A DNA stretch of 64,000 bases from Bryobacterales bacterium (lineage in GTDB: Bacteria > Acidobacteriota > Terriglobia > Bryobacterales > Bryobacteraceae), in assembly GCA_016789905.1 (NCBI GenBank), contig JAEUQC010000114.1, forward strand, positions 1 through 64,000, read 5' to 3'. Numbering within the stretch: position 1 is the stretch's first letter; each line of letters opens with the position of its first letter. Below the pieces are notes generated by a model, which was not told the origin of the DNA, ran no database searches, and saw nothing but the letters and a program-made list of their open reading frames with translations. The position numbers and the translations under genes are program-made. Positions 51,357-60,868 of this stretch are shown here, piece by piece.

Positions 51357-54300
51357 CTATTTCACCTGCTTCCGGACCTGGAAATCCACCCCAAAGGCGC
51401 CGTTTTCGTCGCGCAGCGCGATAAGCGACCACTGCTTGCTCAGGTTCCATTCAAAACGCACCACCTGCTGCTGGGAACGGTTCAGGTTGGTGACGAAGGT
51501 GATGGTGACGTCCTTCGACACCTGCTGTTCCACGGTGACACGGGCCTGCGGGGTACCTTCGAGGCCGGCGATGGTGGGATCGATTTTGATGCGGCTAACG
51601 CCGAAGAAGCGCTGCAACTGGCTGGAAATGGGGGCGGAGATGGCGGAGCCGAGCAGAGAATTGGCGCCGCTTTCAAGGAACGATCCACGGGCGCCGCTTT
51701 GGCTGCTGCCGACGGTGGAAGCGGTGGGCGAACGGCCCACGGTGAGCAGGGCGATGATCTCGCCGGGCTGGAGAGGCGGGTCCGACCGGTAGCTGACGTT
51801 GAGTTTGTTGATAGGCCCGGTGAAGTTGACGGTGACATCGACACCGCGGACGCGGGTTTCGAGATCGAGGTCGAGCGAAGGTTCAAGTTTAGAGGGGTTG
51901 TAGAAGCTGACTTCGCCGCGCTTGATGGTGTATTTGTTGCCGAAGAAGTTGATGTCGCCCTGACTGATGGTGATGCGTCCGATGGCGGCTGGGCGCGCAC
52001 CTGTGCCTCGAATTTGGAGATTGGCTTCGGCTTGCAAATCGTTGGTGAGCGAGGTGGTGAACTGGGTCTCCGAGGAGGTGCGGACCTTGACGTCGATCTG
52101 CATATTGGCCAGGAACTTATTGGCTTCGGCGGGGGCGCTTTCGCCACGGCCGGATTCGGCAAGAAGACTGCCGAGATCGGTCCGGGGTGTGAAGCCGGAG
52201 CGAAGGACAGTGACGGTGCCGGCGAGCAGGCTGCGCTCCGTGGTGCCGCTCAGGCTGATATTGGCGTCGGCGACGGTGGAAACACCTTCCGGGTAGCGGA
52301 TGCGGACGCGACTCGCTTCGGCCTGGAGACGATAGAACGTGTCGTCACTGGAGAAATCGATGAAGCCGCCGAGGGCGAGCGCGCCGCCACCGGATTCGGC
52401 GGTCAGCCGGTTTTCAATGGTGGCACGGCGGCGGTCGAAGAGGACGCGGCCGTTGACTTTGTCGAGGCCATTGGGAACGCCATCCACGTTCAGCGTGGCA
52501 TTTTTCATTTCCAACGCGCCGAAAACCTGCGGGCTGGCGAGTTCCCCGCGAATATTGGCCTGTAGCGTGGCAACACCGCTGGCAACAATATCGGGGCTGA
52601 ACGCGCGGAGCCCCGCAAGATTCAGAAGCCCGTTGACTCTGAGATCCCAAGGGCGCTTTTCCGCAAGCGAAAACGTGCCGGCGGCAGACAGATTCGTATC
52701 CTTCGCCATGAAGCGTGCAGAGCGGATGGTGACCGTGCGGCCTTCGGCGGTAAAGTGAATCCGACCATCATTGCGGAGTTCAAAATCCTGGGCAATGGCC
52801 CGGCCCGGAAGCACGGAGCGGCGGGCGGGCCGCGCGTAAACATCATTGAGCTTCACGTCGACTTTCCAGCGGTCAATATCCGCGGCGGGTCCGGCAAAAT
52901 CGACGGCGGCGCGGAAGGCGCCGACAAAGGGCCAGGATTCCGCGGCGACGTGCGAAGGGCGAAGTTCATTGAGAACGGAAAAGGGAAGTTCGCCTACTTC
53001 GAGATGGGCTGTACCTGGGTAGCCAGGTTCAAGGCGCCAACGGGATGTGGCAGTAATGGGGGAACCGCGGAGCGCGCCTTTCATGTTTAGGGCCACTTCA
53101 CCGTTGGCGGTGGTGGCGGCGTTGAGGGTAACGTCGCCATAGGGCCGGTTGTCAATGACGACATTGGCCAGCTTGCTATCGCCGTCAATCGAGGTGACGC
53201 GGGCCGCGCCGTTCACTACGCGGGCCTGCAGCTTGCCGCTGGCGGTGAGCAGCCCACGTGTTCCTTTGCGCAGGGATTGTATGGCCGGGATTTCAAGCAG
53301 GTCGAGCCCGGCCAGTCGAAAGGCTCCGGAGGCGGAGCCGTTGCGCCAATCGGCGCGGCCGTGCGTGAAAAATCCTGCGCCAGTGAGGCGTGCGGCACCC
53401 CGGGCAGCGTCGAAGGATTTGATTTGCAGCGTGTTTTGGCCGTGTTGGAGGGTGGCGCGAATGCGGTCCAGGTGTTCGTCGCCATGGGAGGGGCGGAACC
53501 AATCGATTTGCAGTTCGCCGCGAGGGTCATCGACGGTACCTTCCATTTGGGCAGTGGCGTGGAGGAGGCCTTCGATGGGTTCGGTGATGCCAGCCTGGGC
53601 GCGCAGGTTGCCGACGTTCAAGTTGCGGGCTTCGGCGCGCAGATCGATGGCGCTGGCGCCGCTGGCCTTCCAGCCCTGCAGCGAAATGGTGCCGTTGCCG
53701 GTAGCCGTGGCACCGGCGTGGGTGACGCTGAACCGGGTGAGCGTCAACTTGCCGGCGGAGGCGAGGACGGTGGTGCTTAGCGCATCGGCCTGCAGCTTGT
53801 CCCAACGGGCACGAATGGCGCGGAACTGGCCGGCGATAAGAGGTTCCTGGAGCGCGCCGGAGACAGTGCCTTCAAAAAGGACGGACCCATTCGTTTCCAA
53901 GTTTACAGGTAAGGGCGTAGCGACGCCCGTGAAAGCGAGCGCGGGGAGAATGTCGTCCAGATTCGTGGTGGCGAATTTGACGCGAAGGGTTTGCATCAAC
54001 GTGCCGGCAACATCCAGGCGTGAGTGCGGGGTGGTGACATGGGAGTCCCTGAAGACGATTTGCTTCAGGGTTTTGTCATAACGAACAGCCACTTGGCCCT
54101 CAATGGGCACGCCACCTTCGCCACGACTAAGTGCGAGATCGGCATCTACCATCAGCCCGCCAGACCAGGCGCCTTCCAAGCGCAAGGGACCCGCCATGAC
54201 GCCGCTGTACCCAAGCGGCTTGTTGCCGCTCCGCTCCAGAACAGTGCGGAGAGAGAGTCCTTCCACGCGTCCATCAACCAGGTAGCCTTCGTAGCGCGGC

Positions 54301-55343
54301 AGAGAAACCGCGCCGGCAAAAGAGCCTTCGGCGGTATGCGCGCGGAGGTCTGTGAGGACCAGATCCTTTTCCGTGGCCACAACGTGGGCCCTCACGGCGA
54401 CGGGCCGCACGCGGATGCCCCCGATAACGGCGTCCAGCGCCGGGCCATGCAGTTCACCTTCATAGCGCACATGGGCGCCGCCAAGCCAGGTGAATTTGCC
54501 CTCCGTGTGAACCGCGCCATTTCCGGCCGGAGCACGGAAGAGCCGTTCCGATTCGGAGAGATTGGTATCGGCTTTCAAAGCGAATTCGCCATGCGCGGCA
54601 CGGAAATTTTCGATTCGGCCGGTGCCGGTGACGGTGCTGGCCTGCGACCGCAGCCGGATGGCGGAGAAATCCACCGCGTCCTTTTCGACTGTGACGGTAA
54701 CCGCCATGTCAACCGGGAGACGCGGCAACTTGCCCACCTGGACTTCCAAGGAATCAGAGGCCACCGACCCCCTGTAGACGGGGCCTTTCGCATCGTAGTC
54801 GAAATGCGCCTGGAGGTTGCGGCCGCTGGCGGAGAACTTGTATATCTTGGCGTCGTAGGAGAACTCGCCGTCGCGAATTTCGTAGACATCGGCAGCGAGG
54901 CGGAGGATCTCCTCCACCGGCCCGCGGCCCGACGGCGGACGCGGCACGGCAGGCGAGGGCAAATTGGTTTTGCCATCAGCACCGACGATGATATTGACGC
55001 GCGGCTTCACGATTTCGATGCGGCCAACGTCGACATTGGGTTTGAGGAACGACAGGATCTTGAGGCCGACCTGGATCCGCTCCGCCTGCACAAGAGGCGC
55101 GGCGCCGGTTGGTTCAGTTCCATGGAGCACGAAGCGGTCTATGCTGGCGCCGAGCAGCGAGGGATCGAAATCGAGGCGGCCGAGTTCCACTCTTCCGCCG
55201 GTTGCTTTTTCGATTTCCTGCACGGCGCGGGCACGCAATTTTTCCCGCAGCCACTCACTGCGAAGAAGCCAATACCAAGCGCCATAGAGCAGCAGAGCAA
55301 GTACACCGGCGGCAATCAGAAAACGGCGCGCAAAGCGCTTCAT
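51357..55343 (-). CDS. tamB: TamB-like translocation/assembly protein (DUF490)
   Basis: This 1328-residue protein has an N-terminal membrane anchor (FLIAAGVLALLLYGAWYWLL) and a very long periplasmic beta-rich repeat body, ending in the conserved TamB C-terminal domain (INFFGNKYTIKRGEVSFYNP, RGVDVTVNFTGPINKLNVSY, PLQPGEIIALLTVGRSP). TamB-like proteins form a hydrophobic groove that carries phospholipids or substrates to the outer membrane with an Omp85 partner. It overlaps the SurA-like gene by four bases in the Omp85/SurA-like/TamB operon. Confidence 0.92.
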   Translation of the reverse strand: MKRFARRFLIAAGVLALLLYGAWYWLLRSEWLREKLRARAVQEIEKATGGRVELGRLDFDPSLLGASIDRFVLHGTEPTGAAPLVQAERIQVGLKILSFLKPNVDVGRIEIVKPRVNIIVGADGKTNLPSPAVPRPPSGRGPVEEILRLAADVYEIRDGEFSYDAKIYKFSASGRNLQAHFDYDAKGPVYRGSVASDSLEVQVGKLPRLPVDMAVTVTVEKDAVDFSAIRLRSQASTVTGTGRIENFRAAHGEFALKADTNLSESERLFRAPAGNGAVHTEGKFTWLGGAHVRYEGELHGPALDAVIGGIRVRPVAVRAHVVATEKDLVLTDLRAHTAEGSFAGAVSLPRYEGYLVDGRVEGLSLRTVLERSGNKPLGYSGVMAGPLRLEGAWSGGLMVDADLALSRGEGGVPIEGQVAVRYDKTLKQIVFRDSHVTTPHSRLDVAGTLMQTLRVKFATTNLDDILPALAFTGVATPLPVNLETNGSVLFEGTVSGALQEPLIAGQFRAIRARWDKLQADALSTTVLASAGKLTLTRFSVTHAGATATGNGTISLQGWKASGASAIDLRAEARNLNVGNLRAQAGITEPIEGLLHATAQMEGTVDDPRGELQIDWFRPSHGDEHLDRIRATLQHGQNTLQIKSFDAARGAARLTGAGFFTHGRADWRNGSASGAFRLAGLDLLEIPAIQSLRKGTRGLLTASGKLQARVVNGAARVTSIDGDSKLANVVIDNRPYGDVTLNAATTANGEVALNMKGALRGSPITATSRWRLEPGYPGTAHLEVGELPFSVLNELRPSHVAAESWPFVGAFRAAVDFAGPAADIDRWKVDVKLNDVYARPARRSVLPGRAIAQDFELRNDGRIHFTAEGRTVTIRSARFMAKDTNLSAAGTFSLAEKRPWDLRVNGLLNLAGLRAFSPDIVASGVATLQANIRGELASPQVFGALEMKNATLNVDGVPNGLDKVNGRVLFDRRRATIENRLTAESGGGALALGGFIDFSSDDTFYRLQAEASRVRIRYPEGVSTVADANISLSGTTERSLLAGTVTVLRSGFTPRTDLGSLLAESGRGESAPAEANKFLANMQIDVKVRTSSETQFTTSLTNDLQAEANLQIRGTGARPAAIGRITISQGDINFFGNKYTIKRGEVSFYNPSKLEPSLDLDLETRVRGVDVTVNFTGPINKLNVSYRSDPPLQPGEIIALLTVGRSPTASTVGSSQSGARGSFLESGANSLLGSAISAPISSQLQRFFGVSRIKIDPTIAGLEGTPQARVTVEQQVSKDVTITFVTNLNRSQQQVVRFEWNLSKQWSLIALRDENGAFGVDFQVRKQVK

Positions 55344-55963
55344 GGTTTGAAGCCCCCGGGTTGCAGCGTTTCAATCCGCGTCTGCTGGCGCACTTCGTTC
55401 AGCCAACGGTCCAGATAGCGGGCCGACTCTTCGGCGATGAATTCGGCTTCCAGACGGTCGCGCGCGGCTTCAAACGGAGGCTTCTCGCCGGCCGGACGCC
55501 ACTTCTGATGGTAAGCGCGAAGAGCGTCGTCGGTCATTTGAACGGCGGGGCGAAAGCGATAGGTGATGAAGCGGGAAAAGGTGATCTGCCACGCGACATT
55601 TTCGGCTACGTCGGCCTCGGCAAGCCGGTACTCGCGCAGTTTCGCGGCGAAGGCGGCGGGGCCGCCGAACTGGGCGCGGATCTGCTCCATGGAGTTCCGG
55701 ACCTCGTCGGGTTGAGCCACCTGGTATCGGCTGATGCGAATCTCCTCTTTCACCAGGGCCTGTTCGATGAGCCGGCCGCGGCTTTCCTCCCAAGCTTTCG
55801 GCGATTCATCAAGCGGCGCCTTCGCCAGCAGCGCGGCGGTGCGCAGAGAGCGGCGGACCATGCTGTCGGTGATCACCACGCGGCCAACGGTGGCCACAAT
55901 GCCATCGACGATGGCCGCCGCCGCGGCGAGCGAGAAAACCAGGCATAGGGCGAGGTGTCTCAA
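55340..55963 (-). CDS. SurA-like periplasmic chaperone lacking PPIase domains
   Basis: This 207-residue protein has a signal sequence (RHLALCLVFSLAAAAAI), then VDGIVATVGRVVITDSMV, a typical SurA N-terminal start, and a helical SurA-N fold. No parvulin PPIase domain follows, so it is half the usual SurA length or less. Positioned between Omp85 and TamB with ATGA overlaps on both sides, it is probably a dedicated outer-membrane protein chaperone. Confidence 0.8.
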   Translation of the reverse strand: MRHLALCLVFSLAAAAAIVDGIVATVGRVVITDSMVRRSLRTAALLAKAPLDESPKAWEESRGRLIEQALVKEEIRISRYQVAQPDEVRNSMEQIRAQFGGPAAFAAKLREYRLAEADVAENVAWQITFSRFITYRFRPAVQMTDDALRAYHQKWRPAGEKPPFEAARDRLEAEFIAEESARYLDRWLNEVRQQTRIETLQPGGFKP

Positions 55964-58917
55964 AATGTCTGCCCCAGGGAGAAGTGAAACTGCAGTTGGT
56001 TGATCCGCTGCACCAGGCGGGTACCGCCACCCTGAACGAGTTCCTCTCGGGTTCCCTTGAAACCGAAGAAGCGCGGCGAATTGGGGGAGTAGCCGATATC
56101 GAAACGTACGGGGCCGACCGGTGTGCGATAACGGATGCCGAAACCGACGGTGTGGACCATATAGTCGAAGTCCTGCACGTTCCGTTGGGAGGTACGGAAC
56201 GAGATTTTGTCGAGGTCGCGAAAGACGTTGCCCATGTCGTGATAGGCGACGCCGCCGATGGTATCGCCAATGAGCGGGAAGCGGAGTTCGAGTGTGTTCA
56301 TCGCCAGTGCTTTGCCGCCGAGTGGGAAACCGGTGGAAAGATCCCGCGGACCGGCCTGATTATCAGGGAAGCCGCGATGGGTGGCGCCGCCGCCGGAGAA
56401 GTAGCGCTCCGGCAGGGGCACATCACGCGCCGGAGTGCGGCCGCTCAGGCTGTACATGCCGCCAAGCGTTGTGAGCCGGGCAAGGACAAGATCGCGCCTG
56501 ACGCGGTGGTACGTGGAGTTCCGGAAGATGAGACGCAGAAAGTCCGACTGGGATCCGAACGCACTGCCGGCGTAGCCGAAATCGACCGTGTTGTAGGTGC
56601 CTCGACGGGAGTCAATGGGATCGTCGCGTTTGTCCTGCACAAACGAGGCCGAGACGATTCCAAGGCGAACGGGCTGAGAGAAAAGAGGGATGAGAGCCGG
56701 GTCAATGGAGAGCGTGGATTCGTCGATCTGCACGCGCCGGAAGGTAAACCGGTATTGAAAGGTGTTGGCCTTGGAGAGCCGCTGTCCAAGCTGGATGCTG
56801 CTTTCCAGGCGTTGGGCGGCGAACGTGCGGATGTCGCGAGAATCATCAAAAAGAGAGGTGAAGCTCAGATTCAAGCGGTCGTTTCCGGTGAACTGCGGCG
56901 CGTAGTAGTTGGCCACAACCCGCTTTTGGAAGTTGGACAACTGGCTGCGAAAGCTGACGGTATGGCCGAGGCCCATGAAGTTGACGCGGCTGACGCCGAA
57001 GTTGACACGAGGGGAGAATCCTGGCGCACCCGCCGGAGAATCAAAGGTTCCCAAACCGCCGCCGATGCGGGCCAATTGCGCGCCAAAGCCAAAGGTGTAG
57101 CTGTAGCGGCTGGCCTCTTCCAGGCGGTAGAGGACGTTTTTGTCGCGCTCTTTTCCCTGCGGATTCTGGAGCGCAATATCGACCTTGGCGAAGATACCGA
57201 GATCGTAAAGCCGGCGTTGCGCGTCAATAATGGCGCTTTGCGAGAGCGGATCGCCGGTTTCCAGCGGAATCCGATCGTAGATAAGCCGGGGGCGGGTGGT
57301 GCGATAGCCGCCAACTAAAACCCGGCGAACGAAGTTGCGGCGGCCTTCAGTCACTTCGATTTTTATGCTGACGCGATGCGCTTCCTCGTCGGTGGTTGTG
57401 CGCAGTTCCAACGTGGCGTCCGGGTAACCGCTATTGAAATAGAAGTTCAGAATGGAATCGCGGTCGGAGACAAGAGCAGTGTCGGAGTAGGGCTGGCCTT
57501 CGGTGGTTTGCAGACTCCCCTTCACGAAATCGAAATCGCGCAGATTGACACCGCTGATTTCGACGTTGTTGACGAACCACTGCGGGCCTTCAACGATCGT
57601 GATTCGCAGCGTGACTTCTTCGCCTTTGCCCTGGGCATTACTTTCCACCTGGGTATTGACCTTGACGTCGCGAAACCCGTTGGCGCGGTAGAGATACTGA
57701 ATGGATTCGACATCCTTACGCAGCAGTTCCTCACTATAGCGGCCGTTGCGGTAGCGCAGAAGCGTGGCGGGTGTGATGGTCATCCGTTCGCGGATGGTTT
57801 TCTTGTCGAAGTATTCGTTGCCCTTGATTTCGAGCGCGGTGAGTTTGTAGCGCGGGCCGCGATCGACGGAATAGAGAATCGTCTGTTCGCCGTTAGCGGC
57901 CACCGGAGAGGATTCGAATTCGACCGACGCGTCAAAGTAGCCGCGAGCCTGGAAATACTGGGCGATGTTGCGGCCGCCTTCGGAGAGCAAGTCCCGGTCC
58001 ACGGTGCGCTCCTGAAAGACAGGAACCAATTGGCGAAGCTTTCCGCGGCTTAGGCGTGCGCCATCGGCCCGGATACGGATGCGCGGGCCTTCGTCGATAC
58101 GCAGATGGGGCTGAACGCGGTTGGTCTCCGGCTGATAGACCAGCTTTTCCAGTGCCACCTTTGCCATTAGAAAATCGCGCGCCTGAAAGGAGTAGCGAAT
58201 GCGCTCCAGGCCAGTTTGGGCGCGGCTTTCCGTAAGGTGTTTGTAGCCGGCGAGGCCCCACAACCGCTGCCAGCGGGTGGAGCGAAGGATGGCGGCGGCG
58301 GAGCGGCCATAGGTACCTGTGATGACGGGTTGGGTGAACCGCGCGCGCGGTCCGTGGTCCAAATTGAAGGTTAGGTTTACCTGCTGGGTTAGCGGTTCAT
58401 ACTCGAAGCGCGGATTCACTTTGGCCCGGTAGAGCCCGTTGGAACGCATCAGCGAGATGATGTTCTGGCTGGACTGCAACAGGTAGTCTTCAGTGAAGTC
58501 CTGTCCAAGTTCGAGTTGCGAGGAGGCGATCAACTGGCTGTCGTTGGGCGGATCGGCAGAGCCATTGACCGTCACCTTGCCGACGAACCATGCCGGTTCC
58601 GTGCGGAATTCGAGGATAACGTCCTCACCCGAAAGCGTGGCATCGACATCGACGGTGTAAAAACGGCCCGTTTCGTAGAGCCTGGCGATGGCGGTGCTGA
58701 TTTGGCGGCTGTCGAAAAGATCCCCGGCCTTAACGGGATTCATCTGCTCCAGCATCGACAGCGAGTAGGGCTGCGTTTCCGGCGCGTACCGAATGGTGCT
58801 GATCCTGCGTCCGGCGTAAGGCGCCTCCGGCGCCGGTTCCTGCGCGTGGCTGCTGGCGGCGCAAATGAAGACAACAAGCACCGTCACGGTTCTCTGAGAG
58901 CGGGTGCGCAGCGCCAC
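55960..58917 (-). CDS. Omp85-family outer-membrane assembly protein (BamA/TamA-like)
   Basis: This 985-residue protein has a signal peptide (RTVTVLVVFICAASSHAQ), several POTRA domains (for example RRISTIRYAPETQPYSLSML, and a last one ending YDLGIFAKVDIALQNP) and a C-terminal 16-strand barrel beginning near SRYSYTFGFGAQLARIGG, with the lid motif GGATHRGFPDN (equivalent of VRGF) and a final Phe (FHFSLGQTF). The terminal Phe is the usual barrel-targeting signal. It heads the operon with SurA-like and TamB. Whether it is the general BamA or a TamA-like paralogue cannot be decided here; linkage to TamB favours TamA. Confidence 0.92.
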   Translation of the reverse strand: MALRTRSQRTVTVLVVFICAASSHAQEPAPEAPYAGRRISTIRYAPETQPYSLSMLEQMNPVKAGDLFDSRQISTAIARLYETGRFYTVDVDATLSGEDVILEFRTEPAWFVGKVTVNGSADPPNDSQLIASSQLELGQDFTEDYLLQSSQNIISLMRSNGLYRAKVNPRFEYEPLTQQVNLTFNLDHGPRARFTQPVITGTYGRSAAAILRSTRWQRLWGLAGYKHLTESRAQTGLERIRYSFQARDFLMAKVALEKLVYQPETNRVQPHLRIDEGPRIRIRADGARLSRGKLRQLVPVFQERTVDRDLLSEGGRNIAQYFQARGYFDASVEFESSPVAANGEQTILYSVDRGPRYKLTALEIKGNEYFDKKTIRERMTITPATLLRYRNGRYSEELLRKDVESIQYLYRANGFRDVKVNTQVESNAQGKGEEVTLRITIVEGPQWFVNNVEISGVNLRDFDFVKGSLQTTEGQPYSDTALVSDRDSILNFYFNSGYPDATLELRTTTDEEAHRVSIKIEVTEGRRNFVRRVLVGGYRTTRPRLIYDRIPLETGDPLSQSAIIDAQRRLYDLGIFAKVDIALQNPQGKERDKNVLYRLEEASRYSYTFGFGAQLARIGGGLGTFDSPAGAPGFSPRVNFGVSRVNFMGLGHTVSFRSQLSNFQKRVVANYYAPQFTGNDRLNLSFTSLFDDSRDIRTFAAQRLESSIQLGQRLSKANTFQYRFTFRRVQIDESTLSIDPALIPLFSQPVRLGIVSASFVQDKRDDPIDSRRGTYNTVDFGYAGSAFGSQSDFLRLIFRNSTYHRVRRDLVLARLTTLGGMYSLSGRTPARDVPLPERYFSGGGATHRGFPDNQAGPRDLSTGFPLGGKALAMNTLELRFPLIGDTIGGVAYHDMGNVFRDLDKISFRTSQRNVQDFDYMVHTVGFGIRYRTPVGPVRFDIGYSPNSPRFFGFKGTREELVQGGGTRLVQRINQLQFHFSLGQTF

Positions 58918-59015
58918 TATTTGTCATGATACCCCGCGCAAGGCGTGGCGTTACCGCGAGTTTACATAGAGGTACTGTGCGCTATGGCATAATGTGGCCA
59001 TTCTGGAGGGAGTCC

Positions 59016-60866
59016 GTGCGACTTTCAGCGATTCTTTTCGTCCTTTCGATTCCGGCGGCGCTATTGGCGCAAACACCACCCGCGGCAGGCGGCGGCGCGG
59101 GGGCAACCACACCCACCAATCCTGGCGGCGGGGGCGGCGGACTGGGGGGCAACACGAACCCCACGAATCCAGGCGGGTTGGGCGGCAATAACCCGACCAA
59201 TCCTGGCCGCAGTCCATTCCCCGGACAGGACCCAATGGACCGGAACCGGTTCCCGGACATGCAGCAGAACCGGCCCATTTTCATCTCCGGGAAAGTAATG
59301 CTTGCCGATGGCACTCCGCCGCCGGACTCGGTGACCATTGAGCGCGTCTGCAACGGGACGGTGAGACCGGAAGGCTACACCAATTCGAAGGGCCACTTCA
59401 GCATAGAACTCGGGCGCAACAATGCCATTATGGCCGACGCGAGCACATCGGGTGGCTTGGATGACGGATTGTTCGGAAGATCGACAATGGGCGGTAACCG
59501 GAACACAGGCTTCGGCGGGCAAGGCGCGGGCATTTCGGAGCGGGACCTGATGGGCTGCGAAATTCGGGCCAACCTGCCCGGATTCCGGGCGGATGTTGTT
59601 AACCTTTCCGGGCGCCGGTTCATGGACAACCCGGATATCGGGACGATTATCCTGCATCGTCTGGCCAACGTGGAGGGGTTCACCTTTTCCATGACCACGG
59701 CCATGGCACCCAAAGAGGCGAAGAAGAGCTACGAAAAGGGACTGGATCTGATCAAGAAGAAGAAGCTTCCTGAGGCGCTGGTGGAAATCGAGAAGGCCAC
59801 CGCGGCATATCCGAAGTACGCCATTGCCTGGTTCGACCAGGGGCGCCTGTACGAAATGCAACAGCGGCCCGGCGATGCCCAGAAAGCGTTTGAAGCCGCA
59901 ATCGCCGCCGATCCGAAGTATGTGAAACCGTATGTGAATCTGGCAATGATTCATGGCACAAAGAAGGATTGGGAAAAGACGGCGGAAGTGAGCGCCAAAG
60001 GAATTAAGTTGAACCCGTTCGAGTATCCGCAACTGCATTATGTGAACGCGGTATCCAACCTGAATCTGGGCAAGCTTGACGACGCGGAGAAATCGGCGAC
60101 GGAGGCCGGAAAGCTGGATTCCAGAAAGCAACTGTCGCAGTTGGGCCAACTGCTTGGGGCGATCAGTTCGCAGCGGAAGATGAAGGTTACCGTGGAGCCG
60201 GCGGCCAGCACGGCACCGCCGCAACGGGAGGCCGCGCCGCCTCCACCGCCCCCCACCGTTTCCGCGCGTACGTCGTGGCCATCGTGGTCCAACGGCATCT
60301 CGGATTTGCCGCCGGGCACACTTTCGAAGAACCTGGACGGCGCCGCTCTATGGAAGGAAGTTGGCAACTCGGTCTACGCGCTGGTAACGGCGGGGGACGC
60401 GTCGCAATTGAAGCCGGAAGCCTCAGAATTCCAGGGCGCGGCGGTGGCCGTGTCGAATACACTGTTGTTGACGAACTGCGATGTGCTGGAAAACACCGGA
60501 TCGACGGGGCTGTATCAGAATGGCAAACTGATCACTACCAGCGTGCGGCTGATTAAGGCGAAGCGCGCGGCGGGCCTTTGTGTTTTGGAAGTGGGCGGGA
60601 CGCACCTGCAGCCAGTGAACGGCGTGCGCTACGCGCAGGACCTGGCGGCCGGCGAAAAGACGTTCACCGTGCGGGCCGGCACGCTGGCCGAGGGCGCGTT
60701 GCAATCGGCGAAAACACAAGGAAACATCAAGCTATTGGTCTCCAACGCACCGGTCTCCGCCGCAACAGCGGGCGGGGGTTTGTTCGATAGTATGGGCAAC
60801 CTGATCGGCGTGACGACGCTACGTTCACAGACCGCCGTCATCGCCGTTGAGGAGTTCTATCAGTAG
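59016..60866 (+). CDS. Exported TPR protein with degenerate trypsin-like domain
   Basis: This 616-residue protein has a signal peptide (RLSAILFVLSIPAALLAQ), a Gly/Asn/Pro low-complexity region (repeats of PTNPGG), a carboxypeptidase-regulatory-like domain (FISGKVMLADGTPPPDSVTI), three or four TPRs (ALVEIEKATAAYPKYAIAWF, and so on) and a C-terminal domain resembling HtrA-like serine protease without the catalytic residues: LLLTNCDVLE in place of LTAAHV, AAGLCVLEV in place of DLAVLKV, and ATAGGGLFDSMGNLIGVTT in place of GNSGGPL. GGAGGG at 59003-59008 supports a GTG start at 59016. Confidence 0.8.
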   Translation: MRLSAILFVLSIPAALLAQTPPAAGGGAGATTPTNPGGGGGGLGGNTNPTNPGGLGGNNPTNPGRSPFPGQDPMDRNRFPDMQQNRPIFISGKVMLADGTPPPDSVTIERVCNGTVRPEGYTNSKGHFSIELGRNNAIMADASTSGGLDDGLFGRSTMGGNRNTGFGGQGAGISERDLMGCEIRANLPGFRADVVNLSGRRFMDNPDIGTIILHRLANVEGFTFSMTTAMAPKEAKKSYEKGLDLIKKKKLPEALVEIEKATAAYPKYAIAWFDQGRLYEMQQRPGDAQKAFEAAIAADPKYVKPYVNLAMIHGTKKDWEKTAEVSAKGIKLNPFEYPQLHYVNAVSNLNLGKLDDAEKSATEAGKLDSRKQLSQLGQLLGAISSQRKMKVTVEPAASTAPPQREAAPPPPPPTVSARTSWPSWSNGISDLPPGTLSKNLDGAALWKEVGNSVYALVTAGDASQLKPEASEFQGAAVAVSNTLLLTNCDVLENTGSTGLYQNGKLITTSVRLIKAKRAAGLCVLEVGGTHLQPVNGVRYAQDLAAGEKTFTVRAGTLAEGALQSAKTQGNIKLLVSNAPVSAATAGGGLFDSMGNLIGVTTLRSQTAVIAVEEFYQ

Positions 60867-60868
60867 GG

